Notes under the pieces: model-generated
What the model saw: only the letters and a program-made list of their open reading frames with translations
Database searches by the model: none
What the model was told of the DNA's origin: nothing
Part shown: piece by piece, positions 35,915 through 45,942 of the stretch
How the letters are laid out: every line of letters starts with the position of its first letter
Position numbering within the stretch: position 1 is the stretch's first letter
Translations under genes and position numbers: made by a program
From: Aureliella helgolandensis
Lineage (GTDB): Bacteria; Planctomycetota; Planctomycetia; Pirellulales; Pirellulaceae
Length of the DNA: 64,000 nt
NCBI RefSeq assembly: GCF_007752135.1
Contig: NZ_CP036298.1
Coordinates: forward strand, 2,666,001 to 2,730,000
Direction of reading: 5' to 3'

Positions 35915-38900
35915 ATGGGTATTGCCCGAATTGTTTCGATTGCCTTGATCCTGCTTGGATTGTGGGGCGACTTCGCTGCCGCTCAAGGCTTGTTTGGCCG
36001 CAACGTTGTGCGTTCTGGTGACGAATTGTTCTTACTCGCCCCGCGGGCTTTGCAACGGATGCTTTCGGAGGGGCATTTAGCGATCGACGAGGGACGCTAT
36101 ACCGATGGTATCGATGCGCTGTATTCCCTGTTGCAAGATCCACAGGCAGAGACCGACGACAGTCTGCTTGGCCAAGACTTTTTTACCGTGCATGGGGAGG
36201 AGCTCTATTCCGAGGGCTTGAAGCGCGAGGCGGCACAGATCCTGAGTCGGTTGCCCGAGGCGGGGCGGCGGACGCTGGAGCTGCAGTATGGCGTTACTGC
36301 GCGGCAAGCTCTGGAGGACGCCATCGCGGAGCGTGATCCGGCACAAGTGGCTTGGGTGGCACGGAATTATCCACACACCGAAGCCGGATACGATGCCTGG
36401 ATGCTCTTGGCCCAACGCAAGTTGGTCGACGGATTGCCGCTTTCGGCGGCGCGGATTTACCAGCGTTTGATCGCCTATCCAGCCGCGTGTGCACGCTACG
36501 GAAGCGGCCTATTGAAAGCTGCGGCCATGGCTTGGCACCAAGGCGATCGAACCGCTGCTGCCGTGAGCGTGCTGGAGCGGGGCAACGAGTATTTTCCAGG
36601 AGCCAGTCTGGAGTTTGGTGGCCAGCAGCTGAGCCTCGCTGACCCCCAGGATTGGCTGGCGATTCTCGAGTCTGCCTCCGAGTGGAGTGCTCCGGCTCTC
36701 ACTCCTCAAACGGCCGCCAATTGGCTAACCACCGGTGGATCGCCCAATCGAGCAGCCGTGTCCTCAGCCGGAATGCCCCTCAGTACCGCGCGATGGATCA
36801 AGGAAATTCACTCCAACGTGCTGGAGAAAGATGCTTTGGTTGAGATGGGCGATTCGCAATCCCAGCGTGGCAATACTCTTTTCCCCAAATTCGATTTGCG
36901 TTTGGTCGACAACTTAGTCTTAACCAAGACGACGGACGCCTCGATCTTAGCGATCGATTTTAAGACCGGCAATATTCGCTGGCCGTTCTTTCGCAAGGGG
37001 ATGCCCTATGCATTTGCGGAGCAGTCATTTTCGACCGATTTCGAAAATGCTGCATCGACCATCTCTCCAGAAATCCAAGATCGTGTCTGGGGGAGTTCTG
37101 CCTATGGGCAGATGAGTTGCGACATGGAACGGGTGTATGCCGTTTTCGATCATGGACGCGAAACGCGATCCCGGGGCATGCAGTTTGAAACTTCCAATGT
37201 CCTCGTTGGTTTGAGCATACCTTCGGAAGGAACACTGCTGTGGACCGTCGGTGGAGAGGATGGAGGGAGCGAGCCATGGCTACGGAATGCTTATTTCCTG
37301 GGACCACCGCTGCCCTACGAAGGTGACTTGTACTGTTTAGTGGAGGCCCAAGGTCAAATGCAGTTGGTTGTTCTCGACGACGAAACCGGACGCCGGCTAT
37401 GGTCGCAACAATTAGCGCATTCCACTTTTCCCCCTATCGCTGCCGACAGCCTTCGTCGCAGCCAAGCACTGTCCCCGGCTATCTCCGATGGCATGCTACT
37501 CTGTCCAACCGGGCTAGGAGCTTTGGTCGCTGTCGACCTGTTCGATCGCAGTTTGGCGTGGGCAACCTACTACGGGTCCAACACGCCAGCTTCCACCGGA
37601 GAATTTATCGCGCGGAGCACGCTCGACAATGCTAGCGACTACAATCCCATGTCCATTCGTTGGCACGATCCGACCATGCTAGCCCAGGATGGGGTGGTCG
37701 TGGTAACGCCCCTGGAGCTCAATCGCGTTATCTGCTGTGATATTTTTAGTGGAGAACGGCGGTTTGCGATGCTGAATCGCAATCACGCGCGCTATATCGC
37801 AGGGATTGCCGATGGCTACATTGTAGCCGTTGGCGACCGACATTTGGCCTGGTTTCGCATTGCGGATGGCAAGCAGATTTTGGGGCCCGACTATCCGGAT
37901 GGCCGAGTGGTAGTGGGCCGGGGAGTCTGGGAGGGCAATGAGTTATTGCTCCCGCTGTCCGGACAAGCTGTTGTACGAGTCGGCACACATCATGGAAGTG
38001 GCGAAGTGTTGGACATGGCTCAGGTCGACCAGCCGCTGGGAAACCTGTTCGCCTACAAAGATCAATTGATTTCGGTCAGTTCGACGACGGTGGCTGCGTT
38101 CTACACGCGAGAATCGTTGAACAAGCAGTTAAGCGATCCCACGGACGACGCCACTCCTTGGAGCCTGAACCGACGGGCGCAATTATCGAGCGCGGCTGGC
38201 GACACCCAGGGTGCGCTCGACCTGCTCTTGAAATCCTATGAGCTCGACGCAGCCAATGCGGACACTCGCTATCTGCTGGTGGAAACCATCCTGACTGGCA
38301 TGGAAGAGGACTTCGAAAAGTACCAGGAATTGGCTCGCAAGTTTGACAAGATTATTGAGTACGGTCCGCAGCGGTTCCGTTTTCTGCAGCAACTCACCCT
38401 CGGCAATATTCGCAGCAACCAGCATCTTGCTGCCTTCTCACGCTTGCTGGACTTGGTCAACGATCGCGTGGGAAGTCGCTTTAAGATGTCGCAGAATCGA
38501 GCCAACCAGGTTGCGATTTCGGAAAACCATCAAGTCGACTCCGATGCTTGGATCATTTCCAATTTGGCGCGGAGCTATGCGGCGGCTTCGGATGAGGAGA
38601 GAGCAGAGATTGAACGGCTCGTTGCCTTGGAGCTCGCCGATATCGATCAGTGGGTGCTATCCATTCGCCATCAGAAATTGCGTTTCTTCAGTTGGCTACC
38701 CGCTGCAGAGCCCCAATTGCTCCTGCTAGCCGAATCCCTCATGAGCGATCAAGAATGGGTTTCTGCCGAACAAGTGCTGGTGCCCTTGCTGGCATCTTCC
38801 AATGCCGACACGGTTGCCGCAGCGCGCCAATTGCTAAGTCGAGAATCCAGCTGGGATCGAAAACTCCTGGGATACTACGGCCAATATGGGAGTCTCATAC

Positions 38901-40426
38901 CAGATCCTACGCAGCGGAACCCGTTGGACCGACTGCGCAGCGAAATGCCTCAAATCGAATTGGCGCCGGAACCGTGGAATCGCGGCTTGGCACTCGTGTC
39001 CATGAATCGCGAGAGCAACTACGCCGAGGGAATGGTGGTCGAGCAATTGTCCAACCGCTTTGGACGCCCCGAAGTGGAGCTAAGAATTGTTTCAGAGAAG
39101 CTACTTATCTACAGTCAGAATGGGCAACAGGTGGGCCGTATCCGCTATGACCGGGCGACGAACGATATTTCAGATCTGTCGGTGAAAGCTTCGATCCGCG
39201 GAAGTCTGGTCGTAGTGAACACCCATTCGGAGATCGTTGCCTTCAACCTTTACGCAGGATTGGAACGCGATACCGACGCGATGCTATGGCGGCAGTCCTT
39301 GTTCGGTGCGGGACCGACCATCCGCTACGAGCCGCGTGCTGCCGAAAATGTGATTAGCGACTTAGGGTTCCCGCTGGATACCCGAAGCAATCAATCGGGC
39401 CAAGCCGTGTCGGTAGGACCGATCACCGTTAGTGGAGTTCCCATCCAAACGGGGCGTAAAGTAATGATGTTGGACGGTCAAAGTGGGCGGATGGTCTGGT
39501 CTCGCGACGGGTTCAACCGCCAAGTGGAATTTGCAACCCTCGATTCTCGCTTGGCCATACTAACGTATCACGCCGATCGTACCGATGTCGAAATTGTGGA
39601 CTGCCGAGACGGCACCACGCTAGCCGAGCGAAAGGTACCAGGCGGTTGGACGCACTGGTATTCGTTCAATGGCCTGTCGGTTGATTTCGTACAGCGTTTT
39701 GATGGCAGTGGAGCTGGCTTTGAGATTCCGCATACCTTGCGAATTTGGAATCCGCTGGATGGAGAGGAGCTGCTTCGGCTCAAGCTGGCCGCCGGGGCGC
39801 GGGCAGAGCAATGCTCTCAACGCCATATCGCTGTATTGGAACCCGATGGCAAGATGCACTTGATCGATTTGGCCGCTCCGAGCAAGGCAAACCATCGAGA
39901 GCACCAGGTGCCAGTCCTCGGTGTACTGGACACGATTTCGCTACAGAAGGTCGGCGAACAACTGGTGCTGCTCAGCAACGCAAGTGGCGATCGGGAGACC
40001 AGTCGTGACCCGCTGTTGTTTGCACGTGGAGATTCACTTCGTGATCGGGTACCGATCAACGGTTTCGTCTATGGCATCGACGGAGACACCTTGGACTTGA
40101 GCTGGGATCGACCCGCTGAACTCTATAGTTTTGCGTTTCCTACCAACCAGCCGCGCAATTCACCGTTCATGGCCCTCTATCGTGTCCGGAAGCTAGAGAG
40201 TACGGCTGAATTGCTACTCATCGATACTCGGACGGGCAAGCTTGCCTATTCCAGTGGGGCGTTCCTAACGCGGACTCCCAGCGGATTTACAATGACACTC
40301 AATCCCTTCAACCAATCCCTGGCGATAGAGTTGGGGGCTCGGCTGTTCAAGGTAGAGTTCACGCGGATGGGACGTCCTCCCCAGCCCATCGTGGTCAGTT
40401 CCCTGATTCATCCCAAGGGTAGCTAG
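35915..40426 (+). CDS. Very large secreted protein with two PQQ-like propeller regions and TPR-like helices
   Basis: 1503 residues with a signal peptide (IVSIALILLGLWGDFAAA). The order is: helical, TPR-like repeats (about 40-260, for example LAIDEGRYTDGIDALYSLLQ), a first propeller-like region (about 310-740, with FKTGNIRWPFF, DETGRRLWSQQL, GERRFAMLNRNH), a second helical repeat block (about 755-1000, with AAGDTQGALDLLLKSYELDA), and a second propeller-like region (about 1040-1500, with LDGQSGRMVWSRDGFNR, TRTGKLAYSSGAF). It should be a scaffold or binding protein outside the cytoplasm. No catalytic motif was seen. It is transcribed alone and its end faces the DUF1571 gene. Confidence 0.85.
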   Translation: MGIARIVSIALILLGLWGDFAAAQGLFGRNVVRSGDELFLLAPRALQRMLSEGHLAIDEGRYTDGIDALYSLLQDPQAETDDSLLGQDFFTVHGEELYSEGLKREAAQILSRLPEAGRRTLELQYGVTARQALEDAIAERDPAQVAWVARNYPHTEAGYDAWMLLAQRKLVDGLPLSAARIYQRLIAYPAACARYGSGLLKAAAMAWHQGDRTAAAVSVLERGNEYFPGASLEFGGQQLSLADPQDWLAILESASEWSAPALTPQTAANWLTTGGSPNRAAVSSAGMPLSTARWIKEIHSNVLEKDALVEMGDSQSQRGNTLFPKFDLRLVDNLVLTKTTDASILAIDFKTGNIRWPFFRKGMPYAFAEQSFSTDFENAASTISPEIQDRVWGSSAYGQMSCDMERVYAVFDHGRETRSRGMQFETSNVLVGLSIPSEGTLLWTVGGEDGGSEPWLRNAYFLGPPLPYEGDLYCLVEAQGQMQLVVLDDETGRRLWSQQLAHSTFPPIAADSLRRSQALSPAISDGMLLCPTGLGALVAVDLFDRSLAWATYYGSNTPASTGEFIARSTLDNASDYNPMSIRWHDPTMLAQDGVVVVTPLELNRVICCDIFSGERRFAMLNRNHARYIAGIADGYIVAVGDRHLAWFRIADGKQILGPDYPDGRVVVGRGVWEGNELLLPLSGQAVVRVGTHHGSGEVLDMAQVDQPLGNLFAYKDQLISVSSTTVAAFYTRESLNKQLSDPTDDATPWSLNRRAQLSSAAGDTQGALDLLLKSYELDAANADTRYLLVETILTGMEEDFEKYQELARKFDKIIEYGPQRFRFLQQLTLGNIRSNQHLAAFSRLLDLVNDRVGSRFKMSQNRANQVAISENHQVDSDAWIISNLARSYAAASDEERAEIERLVALELADIDQWVLSIRHQKLRFFSWLPAAEPQLLLLAESLMSDQEWVSAEQVLVPLLASSNADTVAAARQLLSRESSWDRKLLGYYGQYGSLIPDPTQRNPLDRLRSEMPQIELAPEPWNRGLALVSMNRESNYAEGMVVEQLSNRFGRPEVELRIVSEKLLIYSQNGQQVGRIRYDRATNDISDLSVKASIRGSLVVVNTHSEIVAFNLYAGLERDTDAMLWRQSLFGAGPTIRYEPRAAENVISDLGFPLDTRSNQSGQAVSVGPITVSGVPIQTGRKVMMLDGQSGRMVWSRDGFNRQVEFATLDSRLAILTYHADRTDVEIVDCRDGTTLAERKVPGGWTHWYSFNGLSVDFVQRFDGSGAGFEIPHTLRIWNPLDGEELLRLKLAAGARAEQCSQRHIAVLEPDGKMHLIDLAAPSKANHREHQVPVLGVLDTISLQKVGEQLVLLSNASGDRETSRDPLLFARGDSLRDRVPINGFVYGIDGDTLDLSWDRPAELYSFAFPTNQPRNSPFMALYRVRKLESTAELLLIDTRTGKLAYSSGAFLTRTPSGFTMTLNPFNQSLAIELGARLFKVEFTRMGRPPQPIVVSSLIHPKGS

Positions 40427-40468
40427 TAGGTCGTGCAGGAACGCTTGCCGTGCCAGCCACGCTGAGTC

Positions 40469-40554
<86 letters not shown>

Positions 40555-40802
40555 GTTATTCCCTGGGCAATCCGAGATCCTTCAGCCGGTGAGCCAAGCG
40601 GTGTCCAAGCATTCGTATTGCGTTGCAAAACGAGTTTCCGGGCAATGGGCGAAACCGCGAGGCAAGGAAGCAACGGGGCGGTGCGATTCCCTGCCGCAAC
40701 GGGGGTGGTTGCCACCTCTAAGACACACTACACATCGCCGACTCTAACTCGATAATTCGACTTGAAGAGAGCACGCGATCGCTTGCGCCTGGCCTACCAA
40801 TG

Positions 40803-40833
40803 CAACAACCTAGGCTGTGCGCCTAGGTTGTTG
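40803..40833. terminator. Perfect 13-bp hairpin between convergent genes
   Basis: CAACAACCTAGGC (40803-40815) and GCCTAGGTTGTTG (40821-40833) pair perfectly around a five-base loop. It lies between the convergent double-propeller and DUF1571 genes and is probably a bidirectional terminator. A short T run (GTTTTTC) follows about 16 bases later on the plus strand; the minus side has none. Confidence 0.6.
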
Positions 40834-40926
40834 AGTGGATGGATGTTTTTCGCGTTTCCTGGTGCCCGATGAAGATTGGGGGAACTGGGATCCGAAATCG
40901 AGAGACTGGGCCGCTTCAATGGACGG

Positions 40927-41817
40927 CTAGAATTTGTACTTCGGATTGTTGCGATCGAAGTCAATGTCATCCAGGCCTACGTTCAACTTGATGTTTTGGT
41001 AGGTGTATTCCTCGAGCAACTGTGGTTCCCCGCCAGGGGTCGTTGGCCAGGTGTGGGCGCTATAGCGAACGGGAATGTTCAGCTCGTTGTCAATGAAGAT
41101 CTGAGCGTGGCAGAAGTCGAAGTAGGGACGTGGGACTGGGTGTTTAACCGATAGAACGGTACACTCACGGCCGCCGACTTTGGCACCCTTCAGGAACTCT
41201 ACGACGCACTCATCGCGCTGGCGGTCTCGCTCGCCTTTTTCGATCAACTTGACGACCAAGTTCTCGATGCCCAAGTCGGTAATGGGGTAGCGTTGGCCAC
41301 GCATGGCCATCAAGCCGTGGGGATCTAGATCGACCGTTGGCAGGAAGCGTCCCTTCATTCCACCCTCGTGAGCGACGAGCTTTCCATCGTTCTGGTTTTC
41401 GATGTAGATCGCTTCGCGGCCTTTCACGGCGGCTGGCTTAAGAAACGCGGTGTAGACACTGAAAGGTGTTACAATCTGTCCGTTTTGCATTTTGCGATTA
41501 CGAACTTTGACTCCCATGTACTCGTAGTCACCGAGCGTCCCACCGATCTGCTCACGCTTGATTACAATCGCGGTGTAGTCGTGGATCGAGGACTGGATGT
41601 TCTTCAGGCTGGAGTAGGCAATCTTGAGGGCCGGATCCAGTGGATGTTCGGCTTCGTCAGGTTGCTGCCGCCCAAGTTCAACATTCTTCGAAACGCGGTA
41701 TACCGGTTCCGAGGGAGTGCTGGCGGGTGGCTCCTGTGCTAGCAGTTGGTTCGAAAGAACCGAGCCGCCAAGCAGTGCACTGATTGATAGAAAATTGCGA
41801 CGGTCGACTGGTCTCAT
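40927..41817 (-). CDS. DUF1571 protein with twin-arginine-like signal
   Basis: 296 residues from ATG 41815-41817, placed before a Tat-like signal DRRNFLSISALLGGSVLSNQ; a longer frame to 41898 would put ~27 residues ahead of it. The mature part carries DUF1571 features: SSLKNIQSSIHDYTAIVIKR, VYTAFLKPAAVKGREAIY and IFIDNELNIPVRYSAHTWP. These resemble the lipoprotein-carrier type of half-barrel (LolA/LolB-like), but no function is established. It lies 295 bases from the next minus-strand gene and faces the double-propeller gene. Confidence 0.85.
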   Translation of the reverse strand: MRPVDRRNFLSISALLGGSVLSNQLLAQEPPASTPSEPVYRVSKNVELGRQQPDEAEHPLDPALKIAYSSLKNIQSSIHDYTAIVIKREQIGGTLGDYEYMGVKVRNRKMQNGQIVTPFSVYTAFLKPAAVKGREAIYIENQNDGKLVAHEGGMKGRFLPTVDLDPHGLMAMRGQRYPITDLGIENLVVKLIEKGERDRQRDECVVEFLKGAKVGGRECTVLSVKHPVPRPYFDFCHAQIFIDNELNIPVRYSAHTWPTTPGGEPQLLEEYTYQNIKLNVGLDDIDFDRNNPKYKF

Positions 41818-42112
41818 CGAAAAGCCCTTCCATGGGGTACAGCTGTTTTGGTCAATCCTAGAGCCGCGAACCGACCCAAGTTGGTCAGCGCGTCTCAAAT
41901 GCGTGTCCTAACACGTATCGATCCGAAGCGCGACAGCAATTCAACATCATTCCGTGCCGGCGTGCGATACCTAAAGGCGTTGATTCCCCACAAATCGCAA
42001 TCGCTTCACCAATCGGAACACATTACTGCGACTCTAGCACTTAGGCAGTCTGGTTGGCCAGACCAGTTCCGAATCGAGGCGAATGCTGCCCCAAGCCGTC
42101 TGTTGCTAGCAA

Positions 42113-43192
42113 CTAGCGAACCGTCCGGTAGTTGACCAGTGAGCTCTGACCCGGTGGAGGTTGGGCTTGGGTGTATACCGGAGGATTGGGGGGGACAGCC
42201 TGCAGGGAGGCATTCATTTTCACTAGGTCGTAGGTACTCAGGCCAGTCAGGTCCGGTAGGGTGAACGTACTTGCAGTCGCTGAAGCATCATCATTCAACA
42301 GATAAAAGCCTACTTCCACTGTAAAGGCTAGCGATTCGCCTTCGTCAGGGTGCAGTTGCACGTCGATGCGATGCGGCAGTGGCCAACCGATTTCAGAACT
42401 TTCCAGATCATCATGTTCACTTTGAGTCGCCTGAGCCACCAATTTGCCAGCCGGATTGTAGAGCAGAGTCTGTTCAATCGTACCAAAGCTTCCGTCGAGG
42501 ATGAGTACGCGTTTGTATTCGGTGTTCTGTTGAGGAAAACGTGGGTCGAATGGTTGCGAGGGAATGTAAGTCACAACCTGCAATTTCCCATCGCCTCGTC
42601 GCAGCGGTGCATCGTGCCGATAGGATGGATTCATTTCGACGATCCCCATTGCTTCACGCAGCCATAGGGGGGAAACCGGCAAGATCTTCCGCGGTCCCGA
42701 TTGTCGATTGAACTCGTCGTACCGAGCGTAGAAGAGATCCCCTTGAGTTTGCAACCAGAACATTTCTGGATTGCTGCCCGCAATGAGCCCGTTACCCATC
42801 ATGGCCCGTGTAAAGGGATAGGCTTGTAAGCTAAAGTTCTCAGTCCGCTCCCAGATAAGGGATCCCTTGAGTTTGACTGGTATGTTCGGACTGGAGACCG
42901 TCAGACTATTGGACTCGATGCGGCGAATCGCCAGACTGCGATTCAAGTGCTGAGTCACTTCTGCGAGAGTCGGAGTTTGTTCAAAAATGACTGGGGGGCG
43001 AAAGTTGCGTTGCAGTGTTTCGCGACGCGCACAGGTCGCGCCCGTGGTCGCGAAGACTAGACTGAATGCCATACCACAGACTAGCCAATGGGGCGAAAGC
43101 CGGGGCCAGTGGAAGCGCGCCTGGGGGGCTGAGAGGCGTGAGTCCGAGACCGATGTGTTGGTTGGCTGTGGATTGTCTGGGGCGATGGCCAC
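42113..43192 (-). CDS. Exported or membrane-anchored protein of unknown function
   Basis: 359 residues from GTG 43190-43192. A hydrophobic segment at about 35-53 (HWLVCGMAFSLVFATTG) follows a polar head and could anchor or export the protein. The rest is beta-rich (ESNSLTVSSPNIPVKLKGSL, FWLQTQGDLFYARYDEF), in a pattern like outer-membrane lipoprotein-sorting folds, and ends Pro/Gln-rich. Its start codon overlaps the stop of the upstream gene by one base, so translation of the two should be coupled. I cannot assign a family. Confidence 0.7.
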   Translation of the reverse strand: MAIAPDNPQPTNTSVSDSRLSAPQARFHWPRLSPHWLVCGMAFSLVFATTGATCARRETLQRNFRPPVIFEQTPTLAEVTQHLNRSLAIRRIESNSLTVSSPNIPVKLKGSLIWERTENFSLQAYPFTRAMMGNGLIAGSNPEMFWLQTQGDLFYARYDEFNRQSGPRKILPVSPLWLREAMGIVEMNPSYRHDAPLRRGDGKLQVVTYIPSQPFDPRFPQQNTEYKRVLILDGSFGTIEQTLLYNPAGKLVAQATQSEHDDLESSEIGWPLPHRIDVQLHPDEGESLAFTVEVGFYLLNDDASATASTFTLPDLTGLSTYDLVKMNASLQAVPPNPPVYTQAQPPPGQSSLVNYRTVR

Positions 43193-43806
43193 TACTCCTC
43201 GGTGAACAATAGAGTGCTAAGTTCGGCTTCGAGCTCCGGCAATTGTTCCGCGGTGGGCTCGCGAACCGGTACGTTCCATACGCGGCCATCGGCGGCACTG
43301 GTGAGCGTCCAGAGGTCGGAATCCGCCAACGCATCCTCTGGGGAGGAGTCGCCGTGCGTTTCGACGCGGCGTTCTTCGGAAAGGGCGCGTCGCCGAACGA
43401 GAAGCAATGCTAAGAAGTACGCCAAGGACTCTTTCCCCGGGCGTTCGACTAAATCCGAGAGCGTGTCGAGCAGGACGCCGGTCGGAGCCGGTCGGAGCTT
43501 TTTTGCGCCAGCTGTGGGCATGCGGCACTTCCACCAACCGATGGCACCTTCGGGAGGGGCTTCCCATGCTGAAGCCGCGATATCGATGCGCACCACATCT
43601 TCGTCCTTGGGCAAGATGACCGAATAGTAGAACTCCGACGGCTCCAGCGTGCGCTGACTGAGAGCACAGCGGCGGGTGCATTTGGAGATGGAGTAGTCCT
43701 GAACCATCAGGTTCCTCGGTCGTTCGTACACTGGAATCGGACGGACTCCTTGCCAGAATCCTACCCAGGATGGATTAGCCGTTTTCTCCAATTGAGACAA
43801 GTGCAA
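43192..43806 (-). CDS. Protein of unknown function, coupled to the downstream gene
   Basis: 204 residues from ATG 43804-43806; an internal ATG at 43705-43707 (MVQDYSISKCTRRCALS) is a possible start and would give 171 residues. It begins with paired Cys residues (SKCTRRCAL), continues with FYYSVILPKDEDVVRIDIAA, and a Trp-rich segment (GAIGWWKCRMP). The second half is helical and acidic. The early Cys pair and GWWKC Cys could bind zinc. No signal peptide is seen. It shares one base with the next gene, so the two probably act together. Confidence 0.7.
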   Translation of the reverse strand: MHLSQLEKTANPSWVGFWQGVRPIPVYERPRNLMVQDYSISKCTRRCALSQRTLEPSEFYYSVILPKDEDVVRIDIAASAWEAPPEGAIGWWKCRMPTAGAKKLRPAPTGVLLDTLSDLVERPGKESLAYFLALLLVRRRALSEERRVETHGDSSPEDALADSDLWTLTSAADGRVWNVPVREPTAEQLPELEAELSTLLFTEE

Positions 43807-43947
43807 TGCCCAAAAAGGGAAATGCTGTCATACTTGTCGCACCTAGCTGGCGAAAATGCGGTATTTGCAGTGTTGAATCAAGTTTGTCTGGCAGATTGCA
43901 GCCGGTTCTAGGAATCGATCCTTACCATTGAGAGTTTTGTTACAGCG

Positions 43948-45837
43948 ATGAATTGGTTCTCCCAGGATGCGTATTTCTCCCAACTTGAACGCTGGCTCTC
44001 GATGGAAGCCGAGGCGGAGCGGCAGCGTTTGGCCCAGCGTCGTCAGCTTAGTCAATCGGGCAACGCGGAGCGCGGTGGCGAGACGATTGTCGGACTATTT
44101 CTGACGGACCATCGCAGTGGATTGGCAGGCCGCTTGCTGCTCGACTTCGCCAAAGGTGGCTCCGATCGGCTGCCGATGAATCGGCTCAAAGTGGGATCCC
44201 CTGTCGTCCTGAGCAACCACGACAACCTGGCAGACGATGGAATTTCAGGGGTGGTTAGTCGCCGTACCCCCACGATGATTCAGGTTGCGGTGGACCAGTG
44301 GCACGAAGCCGATCGCTACCGGATCGATCTCTCTCCCGATGAGACGACGCGCCAGAGGCAGCTGGAGGCGATGGATATTACCCAGACACTGACAGGAAAA
44401 GCGGGCCGCCTTCGCGATGTGTTGTTGGGATTCGAGGAGCCGCGGTTTGTGAGCCAATCGGAGGTTGCTTTTCGCAGTGATCTTAATCCACCTCAACAGG
44501 ATGCGGTTCGCTTCGCCATGTCTGCTCGCGATGTGGCGATTCTGCATGGTCCGCCAGGCACTGGCAAAACGACCACTTTGGCTGAGATCATCGTTCAGGA
44601 AGTTGAGGCGGGAGGCCGCGTGTTAGCCTGTGCCCCCAGCAACACCGCCGTGGATAATCTGTTGGAACGTCTCGTCACCCGACTTCCCAAGGTGGTACGC
44701 GTGGGGCACCCCGCGCGGGTCTTTGAATCGCTCCGAGGCCATACGCTGGACGAGTTGGTGGAATCGGACAGCTCAGCTGCGATCGTGCGTGATATTTGGA
44801 AAGACGTCGATCAGTTGATGCGGGCGGCCAAGAAGGAGTCGGGCTCCTGGGAGGGGAAGCGCGCTCGCGGAGAGATGTACGCCGAAGCGGGGCGGCTGCG
44901 CAAGGAGGCTAAGTCACTCGAACGCAGTACCCTGCACCATATCGTCGACTCCGCCAACGTTATCTGCACCACGACAACGATTGATGAAGATCTGCTCGGA
45001 ATGCAGATGTTTGATTTGGTCGTAATTGATGAAGCATGTCAGTGTACAGAGCCAGCGGTTTGGCAAGCCATGTTGCGCGCCGAAAGGATCGTCTTGGCGG
45101 GCGACCATTGCCAACTCCCACCGACGGTCGTGTCGAAGGAAGCGGCCCAGGAAGGTTTTTCACGCAGTTTGATGGAGCGTTTGATCGAACGCTTTGGAAG
45201 TGAGATCTACCGGCGATTGGTGGTTCAATATCGCATGCACGAATCGATCATGAGGTTCTCTAGCGACCACTTCTACGATGGGGAATTGATCGCGGATCCC
45301 TCTGTGTCGAGCCATCGCCTCGTCGACTTGCCGCGCGTCCACTCCTCCCTCCTCACCGAACCGGTAATCGAATTCTGGGATACCGCTGGCACCGGGTGGG
45401 AGGAAGAGTTGGAGCGCGACGGCCAAAGTAAGCTGAATCGGAAGGAGGCGCGGTGGATCGTAGAGCAGGTGGAGGATCTGCTCGATGACGGAGTTGCCGC
45501 TGAGCAAATCGCGGTTATCGCACCCTATGCCGCTCAAGTGCGGTATTTGCGCAATCGGTTGCAAATCCCCGATTTGGAAATCGATACCGTGGATGGCTTC
45601 CAAGGACGCGAGAAGGAAGCGGTACTTATCACCTTTGTTCGCAGTAACCCGGAGGGGGAAATCGGTTTCCTAGCCGATACTCGCCGAACGAATGTGGCTT
45701 TGACGCGCGCTCGACGCTCCCTGCGAGTGATTGGGGACAGCGCCACGCTGACCAGAGATCCCTTCTACCGGCAGATGCTGGACTATTTCGAGTTGCACGA
45801 CGCCTACCACAGTGTGTGGGAGTTGGGGGACGTTTGA
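43948..45837 (+). CDS. Superfamily 1 DNA/RNA helicase, UPF1/IGHMBP2-like
   Basis: 629 residues. An N-terminal beta-barrel-like domain (about 1-170) precedes the two RecA-like domains. Motif I is GPPGTGKTT (Gly201 onward), motif Ia reads CAPSNTAVDNLLERL, motif II is VVIDEACQ (Asp361-Glu362), motif III is LAGDHCQLPPTV, and motifs IV-VI include VQYRMHESIM, DTVDGFQGREKEAVLITFVR and VALTRARRSLRVIGD. Together these place it with the SF1B UPF1-like ATP-dependent helicases. Its role in bacteria is not well known. It is divergent from the preceding gene and appears monocistronic. Confidence 0.92.
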   Translation: MNWFSQDAYFSQLERWLSMEAEAERQRLAQRRQLSQSGNAERGGETIVGLFLTDHRSGLAGRLLLDFAKGGSDRLPMNRLKVGSPVVLSNHDNLADDGISGVVSRRTPTMIQVAVDQWHEADRYRIDLSPDETTRQRQLEAMDITQTLTGKAGRLRDVLLGFEEPRFVSQSEVAFRSDLNPPQQDAVRFAMSARDVAILHGPPGTGKTTTLAEIIVQEVEAGGRVLACAPSNTAVDNLLERLVTRLPKVVRVGHPARVFESLRGHTLDELVESDSSAAIVRDIWKDVDQLMRAAKKESGSWEGKRARGEMYAEAGRLRKEAKSLERSTLHHIVDSANVICTTTTIDEDLLGMQMFDLVVIDEACQCTEPAVWQAMLRAERIVLAGDHCQLPPTVVSKEAAQEGFSRSLMERLIERFGSEIYRRLVVQYRMHESIMRFSSDHFYDGELIADPSVSSHRLVDLPRVHSSLLTEPVIEFWDTAGTGWEEELERDGQSKLNRKEARWIVEQVEDLLDDGVAAEQIAVIAPYAAQVRYLRNRLQIPDLEIDTVDGFQGREKEAVLITFVRSNPEGEIGFLADTRRTNVALTRARRSLRVIGDSATLTRDPFYRQMLDYFELHDAYHSVWELGDV

Positions 45838-45942
45838 TCTCGGCGCTGGTTTTGCTTGGCCCACGCAGTGTGGCCGCGTTCGACTGGCAGTTGACCGTGC
45901 CTAGGAAAGGGCTCCCTTGCAACCTTCGTGCTCGATTGCAGC

